Positions 12,900 to 24,899 of a stretch of 64,000 nt of DNA are shown here, piece by piece. Location of the stretch: NCBI RefSeq assembly GCF_001949145.1, contig NW_019091418.1, positions 2,021,903-2,085,902 on the forward strand, written 5' to 3'. How positions within the stretch are numbered: the stretch's first letter is position 1; each line of letters opens with the position of its first letter. The notes under the pieces are model-generated. The model worked only from the letters and a program-made list of their open reading frames with translations. It was not told the origin of the DNA and did no database searches. Source of the stretch: Acanthaster planci (lineage: Eukaryota > Echinodermata > Asteroidea > Valvatida > Acanthasteridae). A program made the translations under genes and the position numbers.

Positions 12900-13474
12900 T
12901 TAACCACTTCCTGCTGGGCGTTTTCAAGAACATATGCTTTATATGCAGAGCCGGGGAGCCTGGAACTGGGACAAAAGAGATGGGCCTTATAACAAAAGAC
13001 TGAGCTGCTGGGTATTATTGACATTTTTTCCCTGTCAGTAGTGGAGATAATCCAGCCTCGTTTTGAAACTGTATACCACGGTTTGAGGCATTTAGAGCGA
13101 GTGGATTACCACCGGGGACAAAAGCTTTCCACCACTGCAGTGATGAGCAACGCAGCACTGCTGCACGCTAATCTGGCCCTTATTGAAAAAGAGGTCAGCA
13201 GTGCACTGTGTCAGTTTCGGGAACAAAAGAATCTTACGTAACAATGCACACTTTGGGCTCTTTTTCCAAGGCTGCAGGCCTGGCTGAAATATTCAGGAGT
13301 CAATGAAGGTTATCTGTCATCTTTAGAGTAGTACCCAAAGAGTCCTTCATGTGGTTATAAACGACCATTAAATGAAATGATGAATTGTGGGAGAATTTTG
13401 AAAACGGAAAATGTTGAAGAGGACCCGACATCTTGTCTTGCTCAAGAAAAATCCACCCGGCAGCAAGTGGTTAA
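12900..13474 (+). mobile_element. TTAACCACTT-ended foldback element, copy 1
   Basis: About 575 bp, bounded by TTAACCACTTCCTGCTGGG on the left and its imperfect complement CCCGGCAGCAAGTGGTTAA on the right. The interior (for example GTGGATTACCACCGGGGACA) recurs in three other places in this window, in both orientations. The short reading frames inside are not kept intact between copies, so it looks non-autonomous. Confidence 0.8.
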
Positions 13475-14668
13475 GTGACAAATCGCTCAAAATCATAAGA
13501 CAGGTGCTTTGTAGTGAAGTTGTTGCCCTGTAAGTATTGCAATTTGATAATACATGCAAAAACAAAATATATATTACCAGATTGACTAAAACTTGGAATG
13601 GCAGTCATGCAAACACAAACTGGTTGTGGAGACCTCACAAATGCTGCACAATAATGCATCATCATGAGGACAAAATTAACTTTCATGAGTCTTGACAACA
13701 CTCCAAATTTCTCTAACAATCTTCCAATAATCCATCCTCTTTGGTAAGTTGATGTAAAAGCACTTTGGCATTGATATGCAGGATATTACGGGCTCTTACA
13801 AGTACATGTACCATGCCTATGCTGAAACCAACCTCAAGACAAAGGTAAGGGAAATAAGTGGAATGCGCAACAGATCACCAAGGAAACTCAGTTTTACCGT
13901 GCCACAAATTATAGCACACTCTTGTTTTAGAATACTTGTACACTGCACCTCCCCAACACATTTAAAGAGTTATCCCGTATGTTCAAAATAATCCAATGCA
14001 TAAGTCTCTATTTCAATTCAAATTGAGGAGAGAGATCATCTTTGCTGTCTAAACTTTGCCTTGATGAAAAATGTTTCCATCCGATTCTGTTGTGCCTCTG
14101 AGAAATAAGCTGGCATGCATAGCCCTTCCTGTATGAACAAAGATGTCACAATCCATGTACAGTGTACATTGGTTGCCATGTATATATTTCAGAATGAGGC
14201 AGCTGTGGTAAAGCCTTACGAAGAACATGACAGAATACTGAACAAAACCAATCCAAAGTGACATGTTCTCAGCCACGTGAAATCTCCTTGAGTCATAAAT
14301 TCTCTCAATAGCTATTGAAAAAATAATTTTGGAACAAAGAAAGACAGTTGCCAGCACCTACCCAGTCCATGACGATTCTTGCAGTCATGCCATGAATGTA
14401 CATGTAGATGCAGTCATGATCAGTGTTGGTAAAAGCTGTTTCAAACCATTCATGCAACTACCATGTATGCCAGATAAGTTTTTCCACAAAAAGTAAGGAA
14501 ATACATGTACCAAGCTCTATGAAACTTGGTTCACATTTTTCCATCCCTGATGGCATACAATGCATCAGGAAAGTACTTGTACATGTTACAGAATCAGCTT
14601 ATCTGAGACAAATCTCAGCGCCTGATGACTGGGTTATTCACTCTACCAATCAAACACGTCTGCACATC
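13475..14668. other. Probable 3' UTR or spacer of the CGRRF1-like gene
   Basis: No coding exon is seen. The segment directly follows, on the minus strand, the stop codon of the RING protein, so at least part is likely its 3' UTR. I did not find a convincing polyadenylation signal. Confidence 0.4.
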
Positions 14669-15130
14669 TCAGTAGTCCAATCCAAGCCATCTGTTGAACC
14701 GCTCACATAGATTATTAAATTTTGTCACCCAATCGTCGCCATCCTGTGGCTCTTCCTCGATGAAATGTGCCCTATTGCACTCCCCATCAATGCCTTGATT
14801 TAAGGGGAAGAACGACTCGATGTGGTGACGGCACATGGGACATTTATTCAACAGCGGGAGACAGAAAGAACAAATGCAGGTGTGTCGGCATGGCAACAGT
14901 GCTATACTGATCAGGCCATTCTGGCAGACAACGCAACCATGCAATGCATCATTTGCATCCACACTGTCTTCTCCATTACGCACTGAGCTCATTTCTCCAA
15001 TGCCTGCATTAAGTCTCTCTTCATCTGTGTTAACTCTGTGTGGGAGGGCGCCGTCTACATTACAACTGCTACCGGCAGGCTCTCTTAAATGCTGTGAAGT
15101 TTCATTTCCATCGGTGGCCATGAAAAGTTT
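14669..15130 (-). CDS. CGRRF1: CGRRF1-like exon 6 (RING finger, stop)
   Basis: The acceptor is CATTTGCAG and the exon enters in phase 0. It encodes KLFMATDGNE, an acidic linker, the complete C3HC4 RING (CVVCQNG, LPCRHTCICSFC, KCPMCRHHIESFF) and an acidic/aromatic tail of about 50 residues ending in Tyr before TGA. The tail after the RING is longer than in the vertebrate protein. Confidence 0.92.
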   Translation of the reverse strand, partial: KLFMATDGNETSQHLREPAGSSCNVDGALPHRVNTDEERLNAGIGEMSSVRNGEDSVDANDALHGCVVCQNGLISIALLPCRHTCICSFCLPLLNKCPMCRHHIESFFPLNQGIDGECNRAHFIEEEPQDGDDWVTKFNNLCERFNRWLGLDY

Positions 15131-18100
15131 CTGCAAATGAAAAACTACAACAAATAAGGGGCCATCCCCAAATACTGCCTGATTTCTGAGTCAGAGATGT
15201 GTAGTTTACTGTCTCCAACTAAATGTAATTACATTAAAAGGCAGAAAAGCAATTTCACTGTCCACAATTACAATATTATGCACTAAGCTCTGGAGAAGGT
15301 AGCATGACAAAAGGCACTTCATTCCATAGAAGTTCGATTCATGCTATAGCAGGTTATTCTTTTTGTTTGTTTATTATTTGGGTTTTTTCCCTTGGTTTTG
15401 CACAGAGGGAAGGTAAGATACCCACTGAAACTACCATTGTGGGGATTACACATGTATCGAATGATAATTATTATATCGGGCATTTCACAAAAGTGTGCCT
15501 CCAAGAGTTAGCAACGCGTTAGCCAATCACAATGCACAAAATTTGTCGACCCAATGCCCATTTGGAAAGGGTCAACAAATTTTGCGCATTGTGATTGGCC
15601 AACACGTTGCAAACTCTTGGAGGCGCACTATTGGGAATCGCCCGTATTGGACACAAATACCAACATGTGCAAAGTTAGAAATTTGTTGTTGAACTTGCAT
15701 GAACTATAGATAATAATACTTTCTCTACTCATAGCTATTGGGTACCCGAGCAAGCATGTTCCTGAATGCAAATGGCAATGAATACCTCAAACTGATTTTC
15801 CACAGAATGTACACAAATCAATACACCTCAGCTCAAGCACAGCACCAATGGAACCTAACAAGGCATGCTCAGAAGTTTCTCCCACTAGCACATAAAGTTA
15901 CAGTTCCACTCTGAATTGACAGATGTATCTTTTAACCACTGGCTGGCGGGTGGTTTGAAAAATGCAGGGCACATATATAATCAGGACTTTTCCAAGATTT
16001 TCAGTTTTCACAATTCTTCCAATATTCATCATTTCAATTAATGGACGTTTACACCCACACAAATAACTGTCTGGTGGCCACTCTAGTCTGACAGACAAAA
16101 TCTATTGACACCCGAGTATCTCAGCCAGGCCTGTAGCCTTGTAAAAAGAGCCAGATTGTGCGGTGTTGTATACATGTAACTTTCTTTTGTTCACTGACGA
16201 ACCTGGCACAGTGCACTGCTGACCTCTTTTCAATAGGAGCCAGATTAGTGTGCAGCGGTGCTGTGTGGCTCATCGCTGCGGTGGTGGAGCGCTTTTGTCC
16301 CCAGTGGTAATCTGCTCGCTCTAAATGCCCCAAACCGTGGTATAATGTTTCAAAACAAGGCTGGATTATTGCCACTATTGAGAGTGAAAAACGTCGGTAA
16401 TGCCCAACAGCCTGGTCTTTTGTGCCGAGTACGGTCTTTTGTTACAAGGCCCAGTTCCCTTTGTCCCATTTCGGGTTTCCCGGCTCCATGTATAAAGCCT
16501 ACATGCTCGGAAACGGGTTCCCGACAGCAAGTGGTTAAGAAGGTCAAAATTCCCTTTTCTAAAACCTGCTATCAATCAATTTAATCCCAAAATGTTTGAG
16601 AGAAGTCAAGAAACAAAAATGAAAATTCACACCCTGATGGGCCTCCATACTCTGTATTGCTGTTAAATTCATTAAGTCAGCATTGTTGTGAGTCCACAGC
16701 TACACAACTACTTGTGAAGTGCATATGTCCACCAACAATATGTGCAGAACACCAAATGTACCTGACAATTACCCCATGCCATCATAACTCTGAGGCATTT
16801 TTGAGACAGCCGGACCCTGTGGAATCCCAACTTTATATGTAGCCAATTATAGCAGGCAAAAGCCTCCCTCACATGCCAGGTGACATCCACTTCACAGCCG
16901 AGTTTCACCCAGGTCAGCGCAAGTCAAGTATAGGTCACTTTACAAAGTCCAGTCTAAGGCCAAGTCACATGTTATTGAAATGTACTGTCTCTGTCTTATT
17001 TTATGACCAAACTGGTGATTTGGTTAACATGGTGCCTGACAGAAGCAACCATTAAGAGGCAGTCTTTCCAAAAAATGTGCAACGAAATACTGCCACCTTG
17101 ACTGATATCACCCAAGTACAATCTAAAAGGTTGCCCAAAAGGTTGGATGCACTGGTCCATTTGCTTTTCATCACCTGTAAATCGCAGACTTGACCAGAAC
17201 TGGAGATGATGAGCTGTGAGATCAGACGACATTCGTCAGAGAACGTTTCATCTGGTAGATGAAGGACATACACCGCTCCAACCTTTAGAAAACCATTCAC
17301 AGATGTTATTAAATCAAATTGTGCCTTTTGCCACGCTGAAGTTACTCAAACAGTGGTGAACGTAAGCCACGGTAATGCTTTTTTTCTATACCAACTCTAG
17401 TGAAATGAGTCACAACTTGTTCAACTCACCACTTGTGGCTGCATATCCATCCAACTGTCTTCTAGCAGGGATCTTACAATGAGACATAGAGGATATTTGT
17501 GGCGGGGTGGGGGACCCATACTGGCCAGTATCTGGGTGTCTGTCACACTGTCTGGCAGCAAGAGAGATACTTCTGTCTCGGTACCAGAAGAAAAGCTGTC
17601 CAAACAAGTTAGGGATTCATTCTCCACTTTACCATCTTGGAGACATTTTACACTAAACAAAATAGGGCATGGAGAGGCAATCTTTGGAATTTATGCAGAG
17701 CTGGCAATTTGTCCTAAACTCGTCAGTGTCTTTGCCTTGGCTAAAGCTGTATTGTGGGGAATATTTCTGTCATGGGAAAATCTGGACAAAGTTCTAACAA
17801 TGGTGTTTTGCATTTTGCATCATGTACATGTACAAGTATGCAAGTGGTTCCTTCAACTCTGGTACAAATAAGAATGCTCTCTCAGTGAAAAATGTTTTCA
17901 TTAAGCTACTGTTTAGAATCCCTTCATCGGCTGTTTTGGACAACGGCCAAAACGGCTTTTGGTTCTCCAATTTTTTTTCCAATTTTTGTTTGTTTTTTCT
18001 TCTTTTTCCACTTTTTCCCTATTAACCTAACATGACAGCATTCTAAATGGGACTTTGGGCCCTTACTTGTGGTCGGTTTCCCTTCACACCTGGTACACAG

Positions 18101-21100
18101 ACTACAATCTGAAAATGTATGGCAAATCATGACATCATCTGAAGTCACGTGAGAGGCTTACAAAGTTGACAATTTTACAGGCCAGTATCACCGAAACTAC
18201 AGGTACTAATACGATGAAACTTGGCATGGACACAAATCAAGACGTGTTGATGAGTATTTACTGATATGAAATGCAAAGTGTACAAAGCCAAAGGGGTTTT
18301 TCATGAATATTCAACATTTGATAATAGTTAACGTCATGATGACATGGGGATATACCGGTATTTTAGTGTAGGGACCCAAAACGTTATAGGGATAAAGAAA
18401 ATGTCCCCACAACTCGGTACAAATTTGCCTAACAAATAGAAATGCCTACCCTGTGACTATTGTGAGAGATGTTTTGGCTTGGTCTGAGAGCAAATGTTAC
18501 TGTAACAATCCTTTAACTGTGGGCCTTGTCACACTTCTCAAACTTGACCCACCCCCTTGCCGAGTTGACCTAGACTACATTAATGCTGAGTATGTTATAA
18601 ATTACACAAGGAACACATGATATACTGTGTAACCCCTTGACGCCGGGATTCTTTTGACCGCAACTGCTGGGCTGCTGTATGCCCAGTAGGCAAAGCCTTG
18701 TCCAGCAGCAGGCCCACATTGAAACCGCAGGTGCATGATGAATAGAATGTATGTGTGGTACACGTATGCACTAATCCTCACACAAAGGCACGGTCTACCA
18801 GCGTTAAGGGGTTAAGGGGAATGATTTTCAGTTTTGGCAAGTCCGCCAAAATGAGCAATTAACTTTGTTTCACACAACATCCTCTTTTGTTCTTCCCCGA
18901 CATGTAGCCAATATGGCACAAAGAAGATCTCTGTACAATGGTATACAACTACCTTGGGCACCGATAACAGTCATTTTGTCCCACCAAGAAAGGGCTCTAA
19001 AACAGCTCTGTGTTTGTTACCTAACAAACACAAGTCTAATCTTGAATGAAAACTATCTTTGCTTGGCAGATCACATTCTAGTTTACACACTGTACAAATA
19101 GTGCTCATAGGGGCTTCAGTGAATTAACAACCTAGGCATTTCTAAGTAAAGAGGGCATTTTCACATGGTGTCCACACCTTTCAAGGATACATGACAGGAT
19201 GACTGTGGTACAAGAAATCACTCTGTAGCCTTTGTCCAGCATCACAGAGAAGTCTAAGGCCTCCATCTTGAAGGGCTGTTTGGAGAGAGGAGCACCCAAC
19301 AGCCCACAACGCATGCAGCTCACTGTCAACCAAGGACTTCACAAGGACTTGGACCCCATCTGTGTAAAAAAATTGAACTTCATGGCCTCTAACACAAAGG
19401 GAATCAGTGTAGACTTTAGGTATTGCTGTCCTCCAAGAAATTTATCGACAATAGTTACAAAATATTTACTCAGACCACAAATACCTGTACTTTCAATAGT
19501 TGTTGCCTTGTTGGTGCAGGAAAATTTGGGTAGCAAACAATGTATGAAGTTATCTTGATGTTATTTGCTGGCATTAATTTCACTCACTGACACTCACCTC
19601 TGAGCGATGCCGAGTCTGGGTTGAGTACTTTGATAGCAAAAGGATTTCTTGCCCCTACTATTGGCAATTCAGGTACAATTGGAGCTAGGGGCTGGGTAAA
19701 AGGAGAATTGATGTTCATTCTAGGGGAAAAAAGTCAAGCAGTGTATTACAACCGATGACAAAAAACCCAAAAATAAATACAATGTAGACTCAGCCTGGAT
19801 CAACTAGACTGTGGTAGAAGAGGTCTCAGAAGAGATGCAAGTGGTTTCTTATCACAATGTCAACCTTGTGAGACATCAAACTGTTTGCAAAACCGAAAAT
19901 GTGCAATACTGTGTAAACATACAATAAGAATACAACATGAACCATATTAATGGGAGGCTGTATAGTGTTACAGTGAATCAACTGGTCCAGGCTTTAACTA
20001 ATGTGCCTCATAACTTGACTCAAAAACAAACATACACGTAGAGGATTTTTCTTAGAAGGAAATAAAGTCCGAGATCCATTAGTTGTAGATTGGTCTACAC
20101 TGTAGTTCCTGTTTCCAATGCAAGAAAGTAGACAGAAAAAAAAGAAACCTGTCTAAACTTCCGCAACAACAGCAACTGCCCAGTCTTCATTAGGCCCATA
20201 AAATTTGATTTATTGTTTCTCACCAGGGTTTTTTCAAATTTAGTTGCATTTTTTTCATTATTTATCGTTTTCTGTCATGGAAAAATAATATCCTGTTCAC
20301 ATGCATGAGACCTACATGTATGTGACACCGTCATTAATGATTGTATGCTCGGATGCCGTATGACCATTGGATTGTGACCCATGTGGTTGTTGATTCTGCT
20401 GAGGTAAATTAAAGTCCTCCAGGGTGAAAAACCAGGAATTGTGGCTGGACGGACACGTTGTTCAGACATCCCTTGAATTACATGTATTTGGTGCCCGTTC
20501 GGGCATGTTTTGACTTCACTGAGTGGGCCTATTGGGTACCCCACTAGGACTGGCTAACAAGGTGCCTGTGGCCTTCGGGTTCCAGACTTTTTGTGTTCAG
20601 ATGACTGGCAATTGGCATGAATGGGTTTGCCGGAGTGTAACTTTTGATGTTGGGAGTTGGATTTTCCATCAAGTTTCGCCTTTTTTAAACATTGAATAAT
20701 GAAATTTTTTGATGCGGGGCCAACATCACATGCGGGTGCTGACGATAAACAATAACGTTAATAGGCCTAGCCTAGCTCTACGAAGTGGAGCGTTAGTATT
20801 CCTCTTTTACGATTTTGGACGGGATTGTCATACACGTACTAACGTTCCACGACATTACATAGAGTAAGGTGAAAACAGTTCTCAAAAATTCTAAAGACTC
20901 ACCAAAAATACCTGTATCACCACCTCCTGGCTTCCGTAAATGGCAACGTCAAATGATTGGAGCTTGAATAATATTTCTGAATTAAAAATCTGTCAAAATC
21001 CGACCATTTTGCTCAACACTAGCACAGCACTTAAACTTTTCGCTGCCTCCTCGCATTCAAATACAGGCACATACATGTAGCTTTTCTTGCCAATACTTCC

Positions 21101-22089
21101 ACAAGCGAACATGGTCCCCCAAAGACGTATGCATGAGCGTGTTTTACGTGGCCTGGACACAAGACTTGCTGATCGTAACCTTTGTGGTCCCTACCAACGA
21201 CTGCTTCATGGTGCCTAATGCATTGCACGTGCAGTGAACAGGGGCTTGCCGGATTTTGACAGATTTTGAAGTCAGAAATATTATGGAAGTCTCAACCGTT
21301 TGACGTTGGCATTTACAGAAGCCAGAAGGCGGTAATAGAGATATTTTTGGTGAGTCTTTGGAATTTTGAGAACCGTTTTCCCTTACTCTATGTAATGTCG
21401 TGGAGCGTTAGTATGACAATCCCGTCCAAAATCGTAAAAGAGGAATACTAAAGCTCCACTTAGTAGAGCTTGGCCAAGGCCTAGGCTTGTATCTAATTTT
21501 ATTGGCCGTACATCCGGTAATGGTTCATGTATGTCTGCATGGTCTGGGCTAACAAAAACCATGGCATGCGTATGCATAGCCCCACTAGTGTCGCACGGAC
21601 TATCACTCCCGATCTATCCTTAGCCACACATCCGTATACGCAATTTTGAGTCGGCGTATTGAACATTCCGGCACACCCACTTATCATCGTGGGCGCAATT
21701 TCTTTTGCACATGAACATGATTCTTGACCTTTCTGCTTTCTAAAAACAGACATATGTAATACACGGACTGAGCGATAAGACATATGTAATTTACAGACTG
21801 AGCGATAAGACACTACATGTGCCAATGGGCTCTTCCAAAACTTTGGAAATTGCACTCACGATGATAAGTGGGTGCACCGGAATGTTCAATACGCCGACAC
21901 GAAATTGCGTATACCTGTGTGGCTAAGGATGAATCGAGAGTGAGAGTCCGTGCCACACTAGTGGGCTAGCGTATGCACAAACCTTGGAAATAGCAACAGA
22001 GCTGTAACAACACAAGCGAGTACAACACAAAGACAGAACGTTGCTGAAACATCCTCTGCTTCTGTGAGAAACAATTCTTCAGGATTCAT
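14669..22089 (-). CDS. CGRRF1: CGRRF1-like membrane RING-finger E3 ubiquitin ligase
   Basis: Six minus-strand exons: 21983-22089, 19598-19719, about 19204-19359, 17430-17635, 17175-17282, 14669-15130. Joined this way the frame stays open for about 386 residues, somewhat longer than the roughly 330 of the vertebrate protein. One transmembrane helix lies near residues 14-34. The middle holds family-like blocks (ARNPFAIKVLNPDSAS, PRHKYPLCLIV, VYVLHLPD). The C-terminal C3HC4 RING has Cys299, 302, 314, His316, Cys320, 323, 330 and 333 and the LPCRHTC core. Known members act as ubiquitin ligases at the endoplasmic reticulum in growth control; the role here is inferred. The exon 3 donor is uncertain. 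The gene is head-to-head with SRF. Confidence 0.85.
15478..15646. mobile_element. Near-perfect 169-bp foldback element
   Basis: Two arms of about 70 bp are almost exact complements. The left begins CGGGCATTTCACAAAAGTGT and ends CACAAAATTTGT; the right begins ACAAATTTTGCGCATTGTG and ends GGGAATCGCCCG. The loop is about 30 bp. It lies in the last intron of the CGRRF1-like gene and would form a stable hairpin if transcribed. Confidence 0.85.
15932..16538 (-). mobile_element. TTAACCACTT-ended foldback element, copy 2
   Basis: The same family as copy 1 but inverted: it starts TTAACCACTGGCTGGCGGG and ends CCCGACAGCAAGTGGTTAA. The interior shows CTTTTGTCCCCAGTGGTAAT, the complement of copy 1. About 607 bp, inside the last intron of the CGRRF1-like gene. 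Confidence 0.8.
17175..17282 (-). CDS. CGRRF1: CGRRF1-like exon 5
   Basis: The acceptor is TTTCTAAAG and the donor CAG/GTGATG, phase 0 at both ends. It encodes VGAVYVLHLPDETFSDECRL and a helical ISQLIISSSGQVCDLQ, matching the segment before the RING linker in CGRRF1. Confidence 0.85.
17430..17635 (-). CDS. CGRRF1: CGRRF1-like exon 4
   Basis: The donor is CAAGTG/GTGAGT, phase 0. The 5' edge is either 17635 (after CTCCAAG) or 17652 (after TTTGTTTAG). Only 17635 keeps the frame with the chosen exon 3 donor. It encodes EVSLLLPDSVTDTQ and PRHKYPLCLIVRSLLEDSWM, a core block of the family. Confidence 0.8.
18361..18445. repeat. Second copy of the CCACAACTCGG dispersed repeat
   Basis: It shares with the 28.6-kb copy the strings GTCCCCACAACTCGG-like, ACAAATTTGCCTAACAAA and AGAAATG-like, in the same orientation. 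It is shorter and more diverged. Confidence 0.5.
18629..18815. mobile_element. 187-bp TTAACCCCTT-type inverted-repeat element
   Basis: The left end is GTAACCCCTTGACGCCGGG and the right end GCGTTAAGGGGTTAA, complementary over about 15 bp. The middle is CpG-rich for the area (TGCTGGGCTGCTGTATGCCC). It resembles the TTAACCACTT family ends but has a different interior. It lies in an intron of the CGRRF1-like gene. Confidence 0.65.
19204..19359 (-). CDS. CGRRF1: CGRRF1-like exon 3 (3' edge uncertain)
   Basis: The acceptor is TTTTTTACACAG. In the phase given by exon 2 it encodes a Val/Leu block, then ELHALWAVGCSSLQTALQDG, matching the GCS...LQ region of the family, and ends near SDFLYH. The best donor by sequence is AAAG/GTGTGG at 19178/19177, but an in-frame TGA at 19181-19183 comes just before it. 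A weaker donor at 19204/19203 keeps the frame open into exon 4. Either that weak site is used or this allele carries a disruption. Confidence 0.7.
19598..19719 (-). CDS. CGRRF1: CGRRF1-like exon 2
   Basis: The acceptor is TTTTCCCCTAG and the donor CAGAG/GTGAGT. It enters in phase 2 and leaves in phase 1. It encodes a Pro-rich lead followed by GARNPFAIKVLNPDSASLR, the best conserved N-terminal block of CGRRF1. Confidence 0.88.
20762..21486. mobile_element. Large foldback, arms about 240 bp
   Basis: The left arm, 20762-21004, and right arm, 21248-21486, are inverted copies with about 85-90% visible identity. They share, for example, TCCTCTTTTACGATTTTGGA with its complement at 21423-21445, and GTCAAAATCCG with CGGATTTTGACAG. 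The loop is about 243 bp. No ORF of note is inside. It lies in intron 1 of the CGRRF1-like gene, directly next to a second foldback. Confidence 0.85.
21562..21985. mobile_element. Second large foldback, arms about 140 bp, ending at exon 1
   Basis: The left arm, 21562-21701, and right arm, 21846-21985, are inverted copies. Shared blocks include CCACTAGTGT, CCTTAGCCACACA and CGGCGTATTGAACATTCCGG. The loop carries a 31-bp tandem duplication. The outer edge of the right arm falls within 3 bp of the exon 1 donor of the CGRRF1-like gene. Confidence 0.85.
21749..21812. repeat. 31-bp tandem duplication in a foldback loop
   Basis: The string GACATATGTAAT, then ACGGACTGAGCGATAA or its close variant, occurs twice in a row in the loop of the second foldback. 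Confidence 0.75.
21983..22089 (-). CDS. CGRRF1: CGRRF1-like exon 1 (start and transmembrane helix)
   Basis: It starts at the ATG at 22089. It encodes MNPEELFLTEAEDVSA, then a hydrophobic stretch FCLCVVLACVVTALLLFP, which is a single transmembrane helix placed as in CGRRF1. The donor is CCAAG/GTTTGT and the phase matches exon 2. I chose this start because it is the only ATG before the helix in frame. Homology is by position and hydrophobicity, not residue identity. Confidence 0.68.
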
Positions 22090-24899
22090 ACTGTAACGTG
22101 AAGAGTGAGGCTCAGATTGGCAAGAACATCAATGTTTCGCACAACTTCTCAAGCTCACTACCGTACGTCCAGGCGTCAAAACAAGGCAGCAAATTCAGTC
22201 AGACGGGTAGATGCACACACGGATTCAATTTACAACAGTAGTAGACAGGGCATACGACTGAAGGTGACACGAGGTCAATAGGTCAAGACCACAATGCGGG
22301 GAATCCCCTTAATTTATGACTGAATCGCTTCCGCAAGGAGTTCACTCGCTTTGCAGTGCAGCTTCCATCTGATTTATGTTCTGTTGCGGGGCCATGGGAA
22401 GACGCACCCACCGTAAAAGTTCTCTTTGGGTGGGGCTGTTATTTCATTGGAACAATAATAACTTTTAACATTTCCCCACCAAATACATTTGCATAAATAG
22501 CACTCTGCCTCTCCAATGTAAATAAAAATTCACCCAGTAAAACATACCATGTAATAAATTTCCAATCACCCAAGGACCCTCGGGAGTAAACAAACCCAAT
22601 TGCGGGGTTTTAAAAGAATTTGTTTTCTGGTTACAAGACTTGTAAATCCGAGCCTACTTGAAGGAATGATGGAAAAGAAGGTTGATTTTGTCATGTAGAT
22701 GTTTTCATTCGAGGATTAATCTTTTTTTCTAATTTGCTTTTTTGCAAGGCCAAGCACGATTGATGGAACATCCTATGAGACCTACGTACTTATATATAAT
22801 TAGGCCTATATATGTTTTTGGAGAGGGTTACGGTTTTCTAGAGGAACATTCAATGTGTTCGTTTGCCAGGTTCAAGTAACAAAAAAGCTCTCTATAATCC
22901 ACTCCTAAGTCTGAAAAGTGGAGTACAACTTCTCAAGTGGGAGCCTGCCAGTGTGCTTCAACTACATTCCCTAGGTGAAGGGATAACAAAAGACGACAAA
23001 AGACTAAAAAAAAAACCACCCAACTGATCTGACAACCACACGTACTGAACCCCCACGAAGTGACATTACATAGGCCACAATGGCGCTAGTGTCGGCAATC
23101 AGTTTTTAAATTGATAGGCAGGTAATTATTTCATTCAGCACAATTATAAAATGACCTTACTGGTCTACCCTATTTCCCTCAACGGAACATTCTAATAAAT
23201 TCACTACGATGGTACCACGCACGTATGTATACGTATACACCAGCTTATCGCAGAAAATGAATTCTACCGACGAAAAGAAAATAGCAGCGGAAATTGAAAT
23301 AAACTATGGTTAAGACATAAAAAGCACAGCAGAAAAGTGACATTCAGGGGGGCATCTGGCTTTAGTACGGTCCGAGGTGGGTTTGGGTATTGTTTATATG
23401 GGGTTGTGTAAGGCAAACCGAAGGCATCACCAAAAAATCTTCAAATCTGTAGATGAAGGTGATTTGAAAATATAATCAGGCACTGTAGCATTTTATTTAT
23501 TATCTTGGACCCAGAATCGTGGCATTATAGGTGTCGGTGGAGGGGTAAGGGAGGAGCTTTCCATCTTGAAACAAAACAAAAACAAAAAACCAAACAAAAT
23601 GAAAGGGGTAAAAAAGGATGAAAATCACCAAATTAATTGGGAAAAAAAGCACTTCAAATTGACCCACTCCCACTGCTAATGGTTTCTCAGTTCATAGCTG
23701 AGGAGTCCTTTTCCCCGGGAAATTCTTTTCCAGGAAAAAAAGTTGTCCCCCCCCCAAGAAAATGCCGGTATCGCCCTTGGTCCCAACTCCATATCCCATG
23801 GCCCCCACTCGTAAGGCAATCATTATACATTTACTTACCTGCTGCTCAGTACCATTAGTCCATGGTTGAGACATGCCTACAATTAGATTTGAAATACAAC
23901 TTGAACGAAAAGATATCTACAGGCATTTAGTTTACTTCATAAAAAAAGGGAATGTGGGCCTACTCCGGGTTATGAGCCGTCCACCAGTTAATCCTCTTGT
24001 GCTCAAACTACCACATTCCACACTGGGGTTGACATTATCTTCCGTATTACCCCACACCAACGGCATTTCACCAATGCATTTTTTGCACCCGTGTTACCCA
24101 GCAATTATTCACTCAATTCTTCAAGGAATCTTCTCGAACATTGTTGGTGCATTTCGTCGCATCGGTGCACAGTGCGCACTCAGTTTTGAAATATTCCGCA
24201 AATGCAGTTATACTGCAGTTGTACTATTCCACAAATGCGGCATTTTTAATTCTTGATGATGAGACTGGATTGTGAAGTAGTTACAAATGGTTCAGGAATC
24301 TCGGATGGAATGCTCAACGGTGTTTTCAAGCAATATTTGCCTTTTGCACGGCAAGGATTGATCCCAACTTCAAGTTTCATCAAAAGTCTGTGTTCAATTC
24401 CGAATTTCGTCTTAAGTTCAGCTTTTGGAAAAATAAGAACAGAGAAGAAATTTTTAAAATCACAGATATTACTTTTGGAAAACTTGCGTGGAATCGGTTT
24501 AAAACAGGTAATTTACTGACAGAAATCCAGAGTTTAACATTTATATCGAAATTACTCGAAAATGAGCATTTTTAGGGCTGTAGCTAGAAATTCGTACCAA
24601 AGGAAGCTGTTCAATCTTAAATGATAAATTGCGGTATTAAACAAAAGTAAAAACAGACAAAATGAGGGGGGTCTGAACTTATACACTTTAACGTTAGCGG
24701 CCTTGTCCGAGTCGTAAAGAGCAATACTAGCTTTAATTATAATGCATTATTATAGTTTGATATATTCAGAGTGCGTGAAATCTGATGAAAGTGCTTTATT
24801 CAGCACAGAGTGGGTAAATAATTCATCATGTGACAATCACACTGAATACACGTCTTGGGTTGTAAAGTTATAAGTCATTAACAGCTTAACTTTAATGAA

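Noticed and set aside
13041-13241. A 66-residue frame that resembles a frame in the 16.1-16.4 kb copy
   Set aside because: The likeness reflects shared element DNA. In copy 3 the same frame is broken, so no protein selection is evident.
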